DNA from: Deltaproteobacteria bacterium | GTDB taxonomy: Bacteria; Desulfobacterota; Syntrophia; Syntrophales; JAFGHS01 | Assembly (NCBI GenBank): GCA_016928025.1 | Contig: JAFGLN010000023.1 | Location: forward strand, 22,200 to 86,199 | Direction of reading: 5' to 3' | DNA: 64,000 nucleotides | Shown: one piece after another, positions 56,036 through 64,000 of the stretch | Numbering within the stretch: the stretch's first letter is position 1 | Layout: each line of letters begins with the position of its first letter | Position numbers and translations under genes: made by a program | The notes under the pieces: model-generated | Databases searched by the model: none | What the model saw: the letters and a program-made list of their open reading frames with translations, nothing else | Told to the model about the DNA's origin: nothing

Positions 56036-57274
56036 CTAAACTGATTCCACGACGGTGGCAATGCCGAGACCGCCCCCGCCGCACATCATCTGGATTGCCG
56101 CCCGGCCTTTGGTGCGCTTCAGGTGATGGACCATCTCTGCAAAATAAACGCCCCCGGAGGCCCCGATGGGATGGCCTAGGGCGATGGCGCCGCCGGTGGG
56201 GTTGACGCGGGGGTCCAGGCGGCCGTAGCCCAGCTCGTCGGCGAATTGCAGCAGGGGTGAGGCGAAGGCCTCATTTGGTTCGATGATGTCCATCTCGTCC
56301 ATGGTTTTGCCGACCCGCTTCAGGGCTTTTCTCGCCGCCGTGATGGGCGCCAGCAGCATCGGCATGGGGTCGCCTCCCGATACGGCGCAGGCCGTGATTT
56401 TGCAGAGTGGCTCCAACTCCCACTTTTCGGCCTTGTCGGCGCTCATGAGGAGGCAGGCCGCGGCGCCGTCGACGATCTGCGATGAATTGCCCGCCGTGAC
56501 CCTGCCGCCTTCTTTAAAGGCCGGCTTGAGCCTTGCCAGGTCCACCAGAAAACCGTCCGGATCATCCACGGCCTTGGGCCGAAGGACTTCATCCCTTTCG
56601 CATCGCCGAGTCTGGTCTTCCCATACGTAATCAAAAGGAATGAGATGATCGGCGAACCAGCCGTTGTGATCCGCTAGGACGGCGCTCTGCATGCTCTTTA
56701 AGGCGAACCGGTCCAGATCCTCCCTTGAGTGCTTCTGGTCTTCCGAGATGATTTCGGCGCAAAGCCCTTGGGGCACGGACATTCCGCCTGCTTCGTCAAA
56801 GCGTGCCGACAGGCGGACCGGCAGACCGGCCTGCGACGCGGCCGTTAAATCAGACCCCATGCCATAATGCGACATCACCTCCACACCGCCGCAGATAATA
56901 ATGTCTCCTTCGCCCAGCATGATTTCATGGGTGGCGATATTGATGGCTTTCAGTCCGGCGTTGCAATATTGATTGACCGTGCAGGCCGCCGCTTCCTTCG
57001 TGATCCCGGCCAAAAGTGCTGCGACCCGGGCGATGTTAAGCCCCTGTTCGCCGATTTGGCTCAAACAGCCGACAATGACGTCTTCAACTTCGTCCTCATT
57101 GAATTTTGAAGATTTGGCATGGACCCGGTCCAATAAGCCCCGTAGCGTATGGGCCAGCAGGTCCTGGGCCGATGCCTGACAGAGTTGACCGTTCTTTTCC
57201 ATGCCCCTGACGCCTGATTTTCCAATGGGGGATCTGACCGCGTCAATGACAACCACTTCTTGTAGGCGTACCAT
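56036..57274 (-). CDS. Thiolase family acetyl-CoA acyltransferase
   Basis: Thiolases cleave 3-oxoacyl-CoA to acetyl-CoA plus a shortened acyl-CoA. The 412-residue protein has the nucleophilic cysteine in VNQYCNAGLKAI (about residue 98), the NEAFASP segment, GHPIGASGG with the catalytic histidine, and the C-terminal cysteine in MMCGGGGLG. These are complete. GGGAGG precedes the ATG. It is the last gene of the minus-strand acyl-CoA locus, and a palindrome lies in its promoter. Confidence 0.94.
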   Translation of the reverse strand: MVRLQEVVVIDAVRSPIGKSGVRGMEKNGQLCQASAQDLLAHTLRGLLDRVHAKSSKFNEDEVEDVIVGCLSQIGEQGLNIARVAALLAGITKEAAACTVNQYCNAGLKAINIATHEIMLGEGDIIICGGVEVMSHYGMGSDLTAASQAGLPVRLSARFDEAGGMSVPQGLCAEIISEDQKHSREDLDRFALKSMQSAVLADHNGWFADHLIPFDYVWEDQTRRCERDEVLRPKAVDDPDGFLVDLARLKPAFKEGGRVTAGNSSQIVDGAAACLLMSADKAEKWELEPLCKITACAVSGGDPMPMLLAPITAARKALKRVGKTMDEMDIIEPNEAFASPLLQFADELGYGRLDPRVNPTGGAIALGHPIGASGGVYFAEMVHHLKRTKGRAAIQMMCGGGGLGIATVVESV

Positions 57275-57578
57275 TTTACAATCCTCCCTTCTTCAATTGT
57301 TCGTAATTATTACTACGAACATTGTGACTGGTGGCAACTGAGGGTGACAAGTGTTTAATTTCTTCGTAATCGTTCCCTGTCATATATGATTTTTATGCCT
57401 TGCGGTATCTTCACGAGGTTATGAGATGATAACGTTTTCCTTTGCGCGTAAACAGTTGAAAGGTTGGCTTGTAAAGTAATGAATTCTGAAAATGAGGACC
57501 GCCCCTTCCCGGCTTCTCCTTATCCGGTGAAGTCAGGAAGGGAAACATTTCGATGCATCCGGTGAACGTTTTGGCAAA
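57275..57578. promoter_or_regulatory. Thiolase promoter region with 8-bp-arm palindrome
   Basis: This 304-base space has no gene. A perfect inverted repeat TGTTCGTA/TACGAACA with an 8-base spacer lies at 57298-57321, 24 bases from the thiolase start codon. It is a likely operator. The GTTCGT core recurs upstream of the SDR gene (58464-58489) and the ferredoxin gene (60721-60726). Confidence 0.55.
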
Positions 57579-58376
57579 CTAAAAACGGATCGCGCCGCCG
57601 CACACGCTCAGGCATTGACCGGTAACGTAATCGCCCAAATCCGTGACGAAAAACTCCATCACCTTGGCGATGTCCTCCGGTTCGGCGAGGCGTCCCAGGG
57701 GCACCTGGGCGATGGTTTTTTCCCGGTTGCCGGGCCGGCTGTAGGCGATGGCTTCCAGACGACCGGTGCTGACGTAGGCCGGGGCCAGGCAGTTGACTGT
57801 GATGCCGAAGGGCCCCAATTCCTGGGCCAGATAGCGGGTGTAGGCAATGATGCCCGCCTTGGCGACGCCGTACGGCGCATAAAAGCCGCCATCCTGGGCG
57901 CGCATCCCCGCCTGTGACGAGGTGGTGACGATCCGCCCCCATTTTTGCTCCTTCATGGACGGCGCGACGGCCTGGCAGCAGAAGATGGTGCCCATGAGAT
58001 TGCGGTCGAGGGTCGCATGAAGGTCTTTCTCCGATACGATGGACGCAAAGCTGTTGGGGATGTCTCCCGTTCCCCCTCCGGCATTGTTGATGAGGATGTC
58101 GATATGTCCAAACTCGACCAGCGCCTGTTTGACCATGGCGTTCACCTCGTCTTTTTTGCCGACATCCGCTTCAATGCCGATGGACCGGACGCCCACGGCC
58201 CGGCATTCATCCATGACCGTGGGGGCCGTAATCTTTTCGTCGAATTCCTTGAAGGCCTCCAGATTGATATCGTTGATGATGACATCCGCCCCGAGGCGGG
58301 CCAGACGCACGGCATGGGCCCGGCCGATCGCCCTGGCCGCACCCGTTACCAGAGCTACTTTTCCTTTGAGTTTCAC
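57579..58376 (-). CDS. Short-chain dehydrogenase/reductase (3-hydroxyacyl-CoA dehydrogenase-like)
   Basis: The 265-residue protein starts at a GTG with AAAGGAGG upstream. It has TGAARAIGRAHAV, ILINNAGGG, TSSQAGM and the active-site YGVAKAG. Its location beside a thiolase fits oxidation of a 3-hydroxyacyl-CoA, but SDR sequences alone do not fix the substrate. It is a paralogue of the SDR at 46779, sharing the segment APTVMDECRAVGVRSIGIEAD; it lacks that protein's acidic loop. Confidence 0.9.
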   Translation of the reverse strand: MKLKGKVALVTGAARAIGRAHAVRLARLGADVIINDINLEAFKEFDEKITAPTVMDECRAVGVRSIGIEADVGKKDEVNAMVKQALVEFGHIDILINNAGGGTGDIPNSFASIVSEKDLHATLDRNLMGTIFCCQAVAPSMKEQKWGRIVTTSSQAGMRAQDGGFYAPYGVAKAGIIAYTRYLAQELGPFGITVNCLAPAYVSTGRLEAIAYSRPGNREKTIAQVPLGRLAEPEDIAKVMEFFVTDLGDYVTGQCLSVCGGAIRF

Positions 58377-58463
58377 ATAAACCTCCTTTGAAGCTTTTCA
58401 GTCACTGTGTATTTCGCAACGGCGGTTTTTCATCAGCGGTCGAACCGACGTAATTTTATAAGG

Positions 58464-58489
58464 GTTCGTTGCTGAATCGGTTGTTCGTT
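58464..58489. repeat. Two GTTCGTT direct repeats upstream of the SDR gene
   Basis: GTTCGTT occurs at 58464-58470 and 58483-58489, 19 bases apart, about 90-110 bases upstream of the SDR start on the minus strand. The core matches the palindromes ahead of the thiolase and ferredoxin genes. Confidence 0.45.
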
Positions 58490-58875
58490 CAGAAATGGTT
58501 TTCCTTTTCCAGGATCAATTCCACGGCGGCACCCGTCCGGTCCTTGCCCGCGCTGCAATGAATCAGTACCGGCTTTTCGATGGCCTGATAGGCCGTCCAG
58601 ACGGCGGCCATTTCATCCTCGTCCAGGGGATGCTCTTTGTGATTCTCCACGGGAATCACGTGGGCCGCAAGTTCGCTGGCCTGATAAAGATCCAGCAAAT
58701 CGCCGTCGTCGGCATAATATAAAAGCTCATCGCTGGTCATCAGACAGATGACGGAGCGAATGCCGTGAGATTTCCAAGATTCAATTTTTGATAAGACAAC
58801 GTCCTTTTCCACATAGCGGCTTGGGTACCCGGGACGCTCCGAGCGCGCAAGCTTTCCATTGATTGCCCAGATCAT
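58489..58875 (-). CDS. Tyrosine/dual-specificity phosphatase-like protein
   Basis: The 128-residue product contains the PTP signature LIHCSAGKDRTGAA (about residue 110), with nucleophilic Cys and Arg in the HC-x5-R arrangement. An upstream WPD-like acid loop may be HPLDEDE. Relatives dephosphorylate tyrosine, phosphoinositides or nucleotides. The start is uncertain: an ATG at 58875 and a GTG at 58902 are both possible, and GGGAGG lies between them. It sits between acyl-CoA-metabolising genes, an unusual neighbour for a phosphatase. Confidence 0.78.
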   Translation of the reverse strand: MIWAINGKLARSERPGYPSRYVEKDVVLSKIESWKSHGIRSVICLMTSDELLYYADDGDLLDLYQASELAAHVIPVENHKEHPLDEDEMAAVWTAYQAIEKPVLIHCSAGKDRTGAAVELILEKENHF

Positions 58876-59249
58876 AGGTTGATACGTTAAACCTCCCTGC
58901 ACCTGATGACATGAATCGATTCCTCAAGGTTGTGAATAGAGTTTTTATTTCATCATATGAGTGTTTTTGATTTTACATAAAATTTTTTCCAACGCAACAA
59001 AATTGAAAGTCTGTTATCCGATGCCGACAGAAGCCGAGTCCTCAGAAAATATTTTTTTGACGATCAATTCAAATTATGCATGATAACAAATCACAATCAC
59101 CAAATCATTTACTGAGTATCATTTAAAGAGCATATCCTTTCACTACCCGGAAGGCGGTAAGAAAAGCGCCATAATCCGGCTCCGGGCCAAAATCAAAAGA
59201 GTCGTTGCAGGATTGTGTGGGGGTAGTGTTTTCTCTTGGCCGGTGCCTT

Positions 59250-59369
59250 TTAATGGGTGACCCCCTCCCTTGCCTTCGGAATCATGCCCAGGGCTTTGTC
59301 ATCTTCAAGGGGTTTGACCGGGACTCGAACGGATATACCGGCGTGATGCAGTCTCCCGGTGGTTTCCAT
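59250..59369 (-). pseudogene. Truncated remnant of a VOC/glyoxalase-like gene
   Basis: An ATG at 59369 starts 39 codons reading METTGRLHHAGISVR, then PVKPLEDDKALGM, then a stop. It matches the start of the intact VOC gene at 60874-61338 (MESTWRLHHVGIPVR, then DKSLENYKAVGI). The similarity extends upstream, where both have an A/G-rich stretch followed by GTTAACC directly before the ATG. The remaining ~115 codons are missing. It is a decayed duplicate rather than a functional small protein. Confidence 0.8.
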
Positions 59370-59434
59370 GGTTAACCCCTTGATCCTAATCGTCCGATCC
59401 GATTATTGATGATCTTTCCGAAAAATCCGGCCAT

Positions 59435-59481
59435 GGGATGGAAAGGAGGACGTGGCGGAGCAGTGTCCTCTTTTCCATCCC
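59435..59481. terminator. 17-bp hairpin downstream of the ferredoxin gene
   Basis: GGGATGGAAAGGAGGAC (59435-59451) pairs with GTCCTCTTTTCCATCCC (59465-59481) with one G-T pair and a 13-base loop. It lies about 100 bases after the ferredoxin gene stop on the minus strand. No T tract follows, so it may stabilise RNA rather than terminate. Confidence 0.5.
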
Positions 59482-59583
59482 AATCCCTGTTTATCTGCCC
59501 TTCCATAACGGGAGCCTCATAATAAACCGAATGCCCTCTTTTTTTCATAAAGGATTTTTTATTCTTTCATATGTTGTTCCTAT

Positions 59584-60681
59584 TCATTTTTTTTGAGATT
59601 CATCTTGTTTTTCTTTTACATCAAAGAAGTCCTTGGCGTCAGGAATGTGTTCCGGCGGCCGGACCAGCTTCATTTTCCGGGCATCCGTCGGGCAGTTCAC
59701 CACGCAGACGCCGCAGCCGATGCACTCTTCCTGATTGGTATACGCCCGCTCTTCGCCGAACTCTTCATAAAACTTCATAGATATGGCCCTCACCGGGCAG
59801 CCTTCATCCAGACAGGCGCCGCAGGCCGTGCATTCTTCCGGATTGTCTACGGCCACAAACCGGCTTTTGGCCAGGGGCGACTTATTGAGCAGCGGCTTGG
59901 TATAGGACCGGTTGATGAACAAACCGCAGCAGTCGTCATGACAGTTGCAGAGCACCAGCGGCATCTGGTTGGTGTTTCCGGTTGTCGTCACCAGGGGCAG
60001 GTCGTTCAGCTTTTCGAAAAAATCCAGGGTTTCTTCATAGGACAGCTCTTTTCCACCGAGATTGCGGGCCTTGGCGTATTCTCCCATTCTCCCGATACCG
60101 AAACACACCTCCGGGATTTGGGTTTCCTTGCACGGCCGATCCCGATAGACCCTCCGGCAGGCGCACCCGTACAGCATAATCGGTGCCGCATCCTTCAGTA
60201 TTTGCCGCATATCCTCACAGGGCAGAACGCCTTCAATATCCTGGATGCTTTGCCATTTGGGAATCACCCGCATCACTTCAATAACCGGCGCCGCCTTACC
60301 CGCCTTAATGCGCTCTTCAAGATCCACGGTCCCCTCAAGGCTCATTTCCCTTGCCAGATCAAAAACTTCATTGTCATTATATTTAGGATTGGCGGAACCG
60401 ATATGATCTTTGAGCAGCACCCGATGGGAATGCAGATTCCACCCGTTTTTACCCGGGGTCACGAGCCCCCTTTCAAAGAAATATTGCAGCTTTTTGTCCA
60501 CAGCCGCTTTGTCCAGGGACAACGCCCGGCTGATATCTTCACTGGTTGCCGGCAGCTCCCGAAGAATTTTTGCTTCGTCTACATCCACCATTTTCCGGAG
60601 CAGTTTTGGGAGCGCTTTTGACGTGCCCATTTTCATCTTTTCAGCAATTTCAGAATAGATCGGATTTACCTCTGTCATCAT
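59584..60681 (-). CDS. HTH and 4Fe-4S dicluster ferredoxin-domain protein
   Basis: From the ATG at 60681, preceded by AAAAGGAG, the protein is about 365 residues. The N-terminal ~100 residues look like a winged helix (SEDISRALSLDKAAVDKKLQYF). A central Cys-rich segment (YGCACRRVYRDRPC, then CNCHDDCCG) is followed by two 4Fe-4S motifs (CTACGACLDEGCPVRA and CIGCGVCVVNCPTDA). Relatives are annotated as ferredoxins near acyl-CoA metabolism genes; an electron-transfer or redox-sensing role is inferred. A palindrome lies directly upstream. Confidence 0.85.
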   Translation of the reverse strand: MMTEVNPIYSEIAEKMKMGTSKALPKLLRKMVDVDEAKILRELPATSEDISRALSLDKAAVDKKLQYFFERGLVTPGKNGWNLHSHRVLLKDHIGSANPKYNDNEVFDLAREMSLEGTVDLEERIKAGKAAPVIEVMRVIPKWQSIQDIEGVLPCEDMRQILKDAAPIMLYGCACRRVYRDRPCKETQIPEVCFGIGRMGEYAKARNLGGKELSYEETLDFFEKLNDLPLVTTTGNTNQMPLVLCNCHDDCCGLFINRSYTKPLLNKSPLAKSRFVAVDNPEECTACGACLDEGCPVRAISMKFYEEFGEERAYTNQEECIGCGVCVVNCPTDARKMKLVRPPEHIPDAKDFFDVKEKQDESQKK

Positions 60682-60711
60682 CGTTCTCCTTTTCGAATGT
60701 GAGTTGTCTGT

Positions 60712-60733
60712 TTCTATACCGTTCGTTATAGAA
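60712..60733. promoter_or_regulatory. 7-bp-arm palindrome upstream of the ferredoxin gene
   Basis: TTCTATA (60712-60718) and TATAGAA (60727-60733) flank CCGTTCGT. It lies 31 bases from the start codon and contains the GTTCGT core also found at the thiolase and SDR promoters, as expected for a locus regulator's binding site. Confidence 0.5.
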
Positions 60734-60873
60734 TAATTTTGCCGCAGCAAGCGGCTTAGGGAATCAAAACACTAACACTATAATGTATTTTGCATTGCAG
60801 TTGTTAATAAAGACAAGCGGATGGATTGTCTGTCGTGAAAAGAACCGCCCGCTTTCAATTATTGAATGAGCCT

Positions 60874-61338
60874 CTATTTTTTTCTGGCCTGCAGCAGTTC
60901 GATAACCAGATGGCTGAACTTGCTGCGTGTGTCGATATAAACGGCGCTGCGGGCGGTTTGGCCTTGATTTTTGATGCTGAGGATAACGGGGAATCCTTTC
61001 TCCACCAGTTGGGCCGTTTCCGCTTCCAGATCGTCCACAATATAGGCAATATGTCCGATGCCTTCGCCCTTGCTCTCCAGGAATTCCTTATGGACGGTTT
61101 CTCCTGCAACGGGTTGCAGCAATTCAATGCCCAGCGGCCCCATCTTTCCCATGGCGCCCCGGGTTTTAACGACCGGGTCGGGTGTCTTGCCGTAGACCAA
61201 ATATTCCGCGAATGTGGAACTGTCTATAAGAAATTCAGGCTGAAACGTCGCTATGCCCACGGCTTTATAATTCTCAAGGGACTTGTCCAGGTCCCGGACG
61301 GGAATTCCGACATGATGTAATCTCCAGGTGCTCTCCAT
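60874..61338 (-). CDS. VOC-superfamily protein (methylmalonyl-CoA epimerase/glyoxalase-like)
   Basis: The 154-residue protein starts at an ATG with AAAGGAG upstream. It has the start RLHHVGIPVRDLDKSLENY with a metal-ligand histidine, GIELLQPV with a glutamate, GIGHIAYIVDDLEA and LVIELLQ. This is the pattern of methylmalonyl-CoA epimerases and other VOC metalloenzymes. Which of these it is cannot be decided, but its position next to an acyl-CoA ligase supports action on a CoA ester. A decayed copy of its start lies at 59250-59369. Confidence 0.85.
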   Translation of the reverse strand: MESTWRLHHVGIPVRDLDKSLENYKAVGIATFQPEFLIDSSTFAEYLVYGKTPDPVVKTRGAMGKMGPLGIELLQPVAGETVHKEFLESKGEGIGHIAYIVDDLEAETAQLVEKGFPVILSIKNQGQTARSAVYIDTRSKFSHLVIELLQARKK

Positions 61339-61463
61339 GGTTAACTCCTTTATCTTAATGGCCCTGTTTCGGTATCGATTTTCTTTACAAAACACCCGGC
61401 CACTGTCTGTGCGGCACCGCGCGCATGATGAACCCACAAGGCCTGTGGCCGGGACCGGCTTGA

Positions 61464-63179
61464 TTATGTCTTCCGCACCCGTTTGGCGACGTCCATAAAC
61501 TCGTCCAGCTGTTTCCGAATAGCGATCTTGTCGTATTTGCCGACGCTGGTCTTGAGGATGTCCTTGACGAAGGCCACATAAACCGGAAGCATCCATCGGG
61601 TGATTTTTCCCGTGTCCACCCCTTCTTTCTGCAGAAAAGTCAGGATGTCCTCTTCCGAAGGCGACGAGTCGGGTGTCTTCCGGACGAGGGCCAGGGGGGT
61701 TTCACCCCATTTATCGTCCGGAACGCCAACGTAGGCGGCCTCCAGGACAAACTCGGCATTGCTCGTCAGGTTCTCCAGAAGGACCGTGGGAACCATTTCG
61801 GAGCCGCTGCGGATGACGTCGGTGATGCGGTCGGCGATGGTCATGTAGCCCAGCTCATCCATCTTGGCGACGTCTCCCGTATGGAGCCAGCCGTCACGCC
61901 AGACGGCGGCCGTCTTTTCCGGATCTTTATAATATTGCTCCATGATCCAATGGCCCCGCACGACGATTTCGCCGATGGTTTCGTTATCTCTCGGCACGTC
62001 GTTTCCGTCTTCATCGACCACCCGGGCTTCCACGCCGGGAATATAGGGGAATCCGGTTTTGACCAGGACCTGATCGACCTTTTCCTTGGGCCACTCCCTC
62101 ATTTCTCTGGTCAGGATGTTGCCGACGCAGCCGGCCATTGTTTCGGTCATACCATAGCCGGAGGTGGCATTCATGGTCGGGAACAGTTTTTCCGCCTTCA
62201 GCTTCAAGCCCAAGGGCAGAGCGCCGCCGCCGATGGTGACTTGGATGAGGCTGCTTAAGTCCCACTTGCCGATGTCTTCGTATTCCACAAGCATGGCCAG
62301 CATCGTCGGCACCAGGGAAGTCTGGGTGACCTTCTCGTTGTGTACCAGTTCGCAGAAACTCTCCGCCGTGAATTTCCCGGGGAAAACGATTTTGACTCCT
62401 TCAAAGACATAGTAAAACGGCGCCCCCCAGGCATGGATGTGAAAGAGGGGAACATTCATCATGGGAATCCAGTCGTCCGGCGGCGGTGGATCGCCGGGCA
62501 TGCGGAGTGCTGCGCCCCGGCGAAGGAGAAAGAAAATGCATTGCAGGTAAACCTGCCGGTTCGTATAGAGCACGCCCTTTGGCAGGCCCGTAGTGCCGGT
62601 GGTGTAATACAGGACGGCATGGGTGTCTTCATCCAGGTCGGGCCAGTCATACGTGGACGGCTCATCTTTGATGAGTTCCTCGTAATTGTAAAGGGGTTTG
62701 ATGCTGGTTTCCGGCAGGCCCGGCTTGTCGGACATATAGACGAATAGTTCCACCTTGTCTTTAATGCGGTCGTACAAAGCTTCCAGAGTAAGGAGGGAAT
62801 CGGCGTCGAAGAAGATGATCTTGTCCTCCGCGTGATTGATGGTATAGGTCATGTGGTCCAGGGACAGGCGCATGTTGATGGGGTGGGATATCGCCCCCGA
62901 GCAGATCGAGGCATAGATGTTTTCCATGTGCCAGTGATGGTTCAGTGCCATTGTCGCGATCCGGTCACCCTCCTTGACGCCCAGGGTTTTCATGGCATGG
63001 GCCAGCTTACAGGTGCGCTCGAGCCACTCCCGCCAGGTAAAGCGAAGGTATTGGCCTTCATCGTTTCGATAAACCATGGCTGTTTCGTTCGGAAAGAGCA
63101 TCATGGGTTTTTTGAGGCAGTTTTTAACCAGAAGCGGGTAATGCTTGCTGTATTCAGGATAAAATATCTTTTCCGACAT
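61464..63179 (-). CDS. AMP-dependent acyl-CoA ligase (medium/long-chain fatty acid type)
   Basis: The enzyme activates a carboxylic acid to its CoA thioester using ATP. The 571-residue protein has the AMP-binding motif YYTTGTTGLPKGVLY (about residue 192), the GYGMTE motif, the GWLHTGDVA region, and the C-terminal catalytic lysine in LKTSVGKYDKIAIRKQ. Length and motifs are complete. The chain length preference is not evident. GGGAGG precedes the ATG. It should feed the dehydrogenase and thiolase downstream. Confidence 0.92.
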   Translation of the reverse strand: MSEKIFYPEYSKHYPLLVKNCLKKPMMLFPNETAMVYRNDEGQYLRFTWREWLERTCKLAHAMKTLGVKEGDRIATMALNHHWHMENIYASICSGAISHPINMRLSLDHMTYTINHAEDKIIFFDADSLLTLEALYDRIKDKVELFVYMSDKPGLPETSIKPLYNYEELIKDEPSTYDWPDLDEDTHAVLYYTTGTTGLPKGVLYTNRQVYLQCIFFLLRRGAALRMPGDPPPPDDWIPMMNVPLFHIHAWGAPFYYVFEGVKIVFPGKFTAESFCELVHNEKVTQTSLVPTMLAMLVEYEDIGKWDLSSLIQVTIGGGALPLGLKLKAEKLFPTMNATSGYGMTETMAGCVGNILTREMREWPKEKVDQVLVKTGFPYIPGVEARVVDEDGNDVPRDNETIGEIVVRGHWIMEQYYKDPEKTAAVWRDGWLHTGDVAKMDELGYMTIADRITDVIRSGSEMVPTVLLENLTSNAEFVLEAAYVGVPDDKWGETPLALVRKTPDSSPSEEDILTFLQKEGVDTGKITRWMLPVYVAFVKDILKTSVGKYDKIAIRKQLDEFMDVAKRVRKT

Positions 63180-63295
63180 TTTTTTTCTTCCTCCCTTGTC
63201 AATATATTAGATTGTTATACGGTTGACGTGATAATTCGGGTTCAGGGATGGCCGTCGACAGGATTGCATAAAAATGGTCATCCTCTGAACCATGA

Positions 63296-64000
63296 TCACG
63301 GTTTCATTCTTTTTTCGTAGGTCCGGCGGAGCCGCGTCACGGGAAACGGTTTCCCATGCCCCGGATAGATTGTCTTGACGGGCTGGGCCATTAGAGCCTG
63401 CCAGCTTTTCATCAGCTGTGGCACGTCATCGGCGACGGGCGGAAAAATCGGACCGCCCCAGGGATAGACATTAACGGCCAGATCGCCCACAAAAGCAGTG
63501 CCGTTGTCGAGAAGAACCGATAAAGACCCCACCGTATGTCCCGGCGTTGGTAAAATCCGCCCCGAAATGCCGTAGGCATGCAGGAACGTTTCCTTTTTGA
63601 TGATCAGGTCCGGGGAAACAGCGTCAAATTGTGTGAGTCCGGGCATTGAACGGGACAACGACTGAAAAAGACCCATGACGAATCGGGCGACGGCACTCGT
63701 CCCGGCGGGTAGGACGCTTTTGCCGTCCCGCAGCAGGGCGGCTTCATTTTCATGGACCGCCACGGGACACGGAAACGACCGCAGGAGTTCCGCCAATGAT
63801 CCGACATGATCGTAATGGACGTGTGTGATGACGATCAGTTTGATGTCGCCCGGCGAGAACCCCTTTTTTTGCAGCAACTGAATGATTTTACCCCCCTGTC
63901 CCGGGACGCCCGCATCGATCAGCATGACGCCGCTGCGGTCGCGGACGGCATAAACGGTCGATTTGCCGACGTGAATGGTCGTGATGGCAGGAAACGTTTC
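63296..64000 (-). CDS. MBL-fold metallohydrolase, 5' end beyond the window
   Basis: At least 234 residues are visible. The frame stays open to the right edge (the last visible residues upstream read TTIHVGKSTVYAVRDRSGV), so the true start is outside. It shows the metal-binding motif VITHVHYDHVGS, the later HTVGS, a GD metal ligand in AFVGDLAVN, and YPGHGKP. Together they form the full zinc or iron site of the beta-lactamase-like hydrolases. Substrate unknown; glyoxalase II-like thioesterases belong to this group, and a thioester role would suit the adjacent acyl-CoA genes. Confidence 0.85.
   Translation of the reverse strand, partial: ETFPAITTIHVGKSTVYAVRDRSGVMLIDAGVPGQGGKIIQLLQKKGFSPGDIKLIVITHVHYDHVGSLAELLRSFPCPVAVHENEAALLRDGKSVLPAGTSAVARFVMGLFQSLSRSMPGLTQFDAVSPDLIIKKETFLHAYGISGRILPTPGHTVGSLSVLLDNGTAFVGDLAVNVYPWGGPIFPPVADDVPQLMKSWQALMAQPVKTIYPGHGKPFPVTRLRRTYEKRMKP

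Larger units (their letters stand above)
58903..59583. other. Intergenic region with gene remnant
   Basis: This 681-base space holds a vestigial VOC-domain gene start (59250-59369) and a 17-bp hairpin (59435-59481), listed separately. The rest (58903-59249), partly AT-rich, shows no feature I can name. Confidence 0.5.

Overview
This window looks like a chromosomal contig of an anaerobic, probably syntrophic member of the Desulfobacterota (former Deltaproteobacteria, Syntrophales-like). That placement is inference. It rests on the deltaproteobacterial-type information-processing operons, a selenocysteine formate dehydrogenase, a D. gigas-type molybdenum aldehyde oxidoreductase, an LL-diaminopimelate aminotransferase and an acyl-CoA degradation locus. 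No rRNA gene or other taxonomic marker is present.

Layout. (1) 1-5.0 kb, minus: rimP-nusA-infB-ylxP-rbfA translation/transcription operon, with an intrinsic terminator just ahead of rimP that looks like an attenuator. (2) 5.2-14.8 kb, minus: rho-rpmE-prfA-prmC-murA-hisD, a tRNA-Gly(CCC) and a HEAT-repeat protein. (3) 14.8-20.4 kb, minus: a tight operon of an S1-domain protein, a LysM lytic transglycosylase, selA, an RluA-family pseudouridine synthase and pgeF. (4) 20.6-31.6 kb: a molybdenum/selenium block. A small ModE-like regulator diverges from a formate dehydrogenase alpha subunit. That gene is read through an in-frame UGA (Sec354) followed by a SECIS-like hairpin. Next come a molybdenum aldehyde oxidoreductase and a four-gene maturation operon: cysteine desulfurase, NifU/IscU-like scaffold, XdhC, and a MocA-HD fusion. 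(5) 31.7-43.7 kb: mixed accessory genes (MFS transporter, radical SAM enzyme, dapL, GNAT, TMTC-like protein, aldo/keto reductase, acid phosphatase, MBL-fold hydrolase). This part shows clear decay: a frameshifted sensor gene and two degraded aminotransferase remnants on either side of dapL. (6) 43.8-51.6 kb: palindrome-rich promoters, a GntR regulator with a ThDP enzyme and an SDR, a PEP-CTERM surface protein, an unrecognised 395-residue protein and an alpha/beta hydrolase. (7) 51.7-56.0 kb: a 1,424-residue secreted SBBP/dockerin-like protein followed by a REP-like hairpin. (8) 56.0-64.0 kb, minus: thiolase, SDR, tyrosine phosphatase-like protein, HTH-ferredoxin protein, VOC protein, acyl-CoA ligase and an MBL hydrolase, probably a fatty- or aromatic-acid degradation locus.

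How the genes fit together: SelA (region 3) would supply Sec-tRNA for the formate dehydrogenase in region 4. The maturation operon supplies sulfur, 2Fe-2S clusters and a nucleotide-extended molybdopterin for the oxidoreductase. Region 8 would activate and thiolyse acyl-CoAs, whose electrons a syntroph typically disposes of as formate or H2. Repeated AT-rich palindromes upstream of fdh and in regions 5-6 suggest one or more shared regulators. No CRISPR array, complete insertion sequence or prophage was seen.
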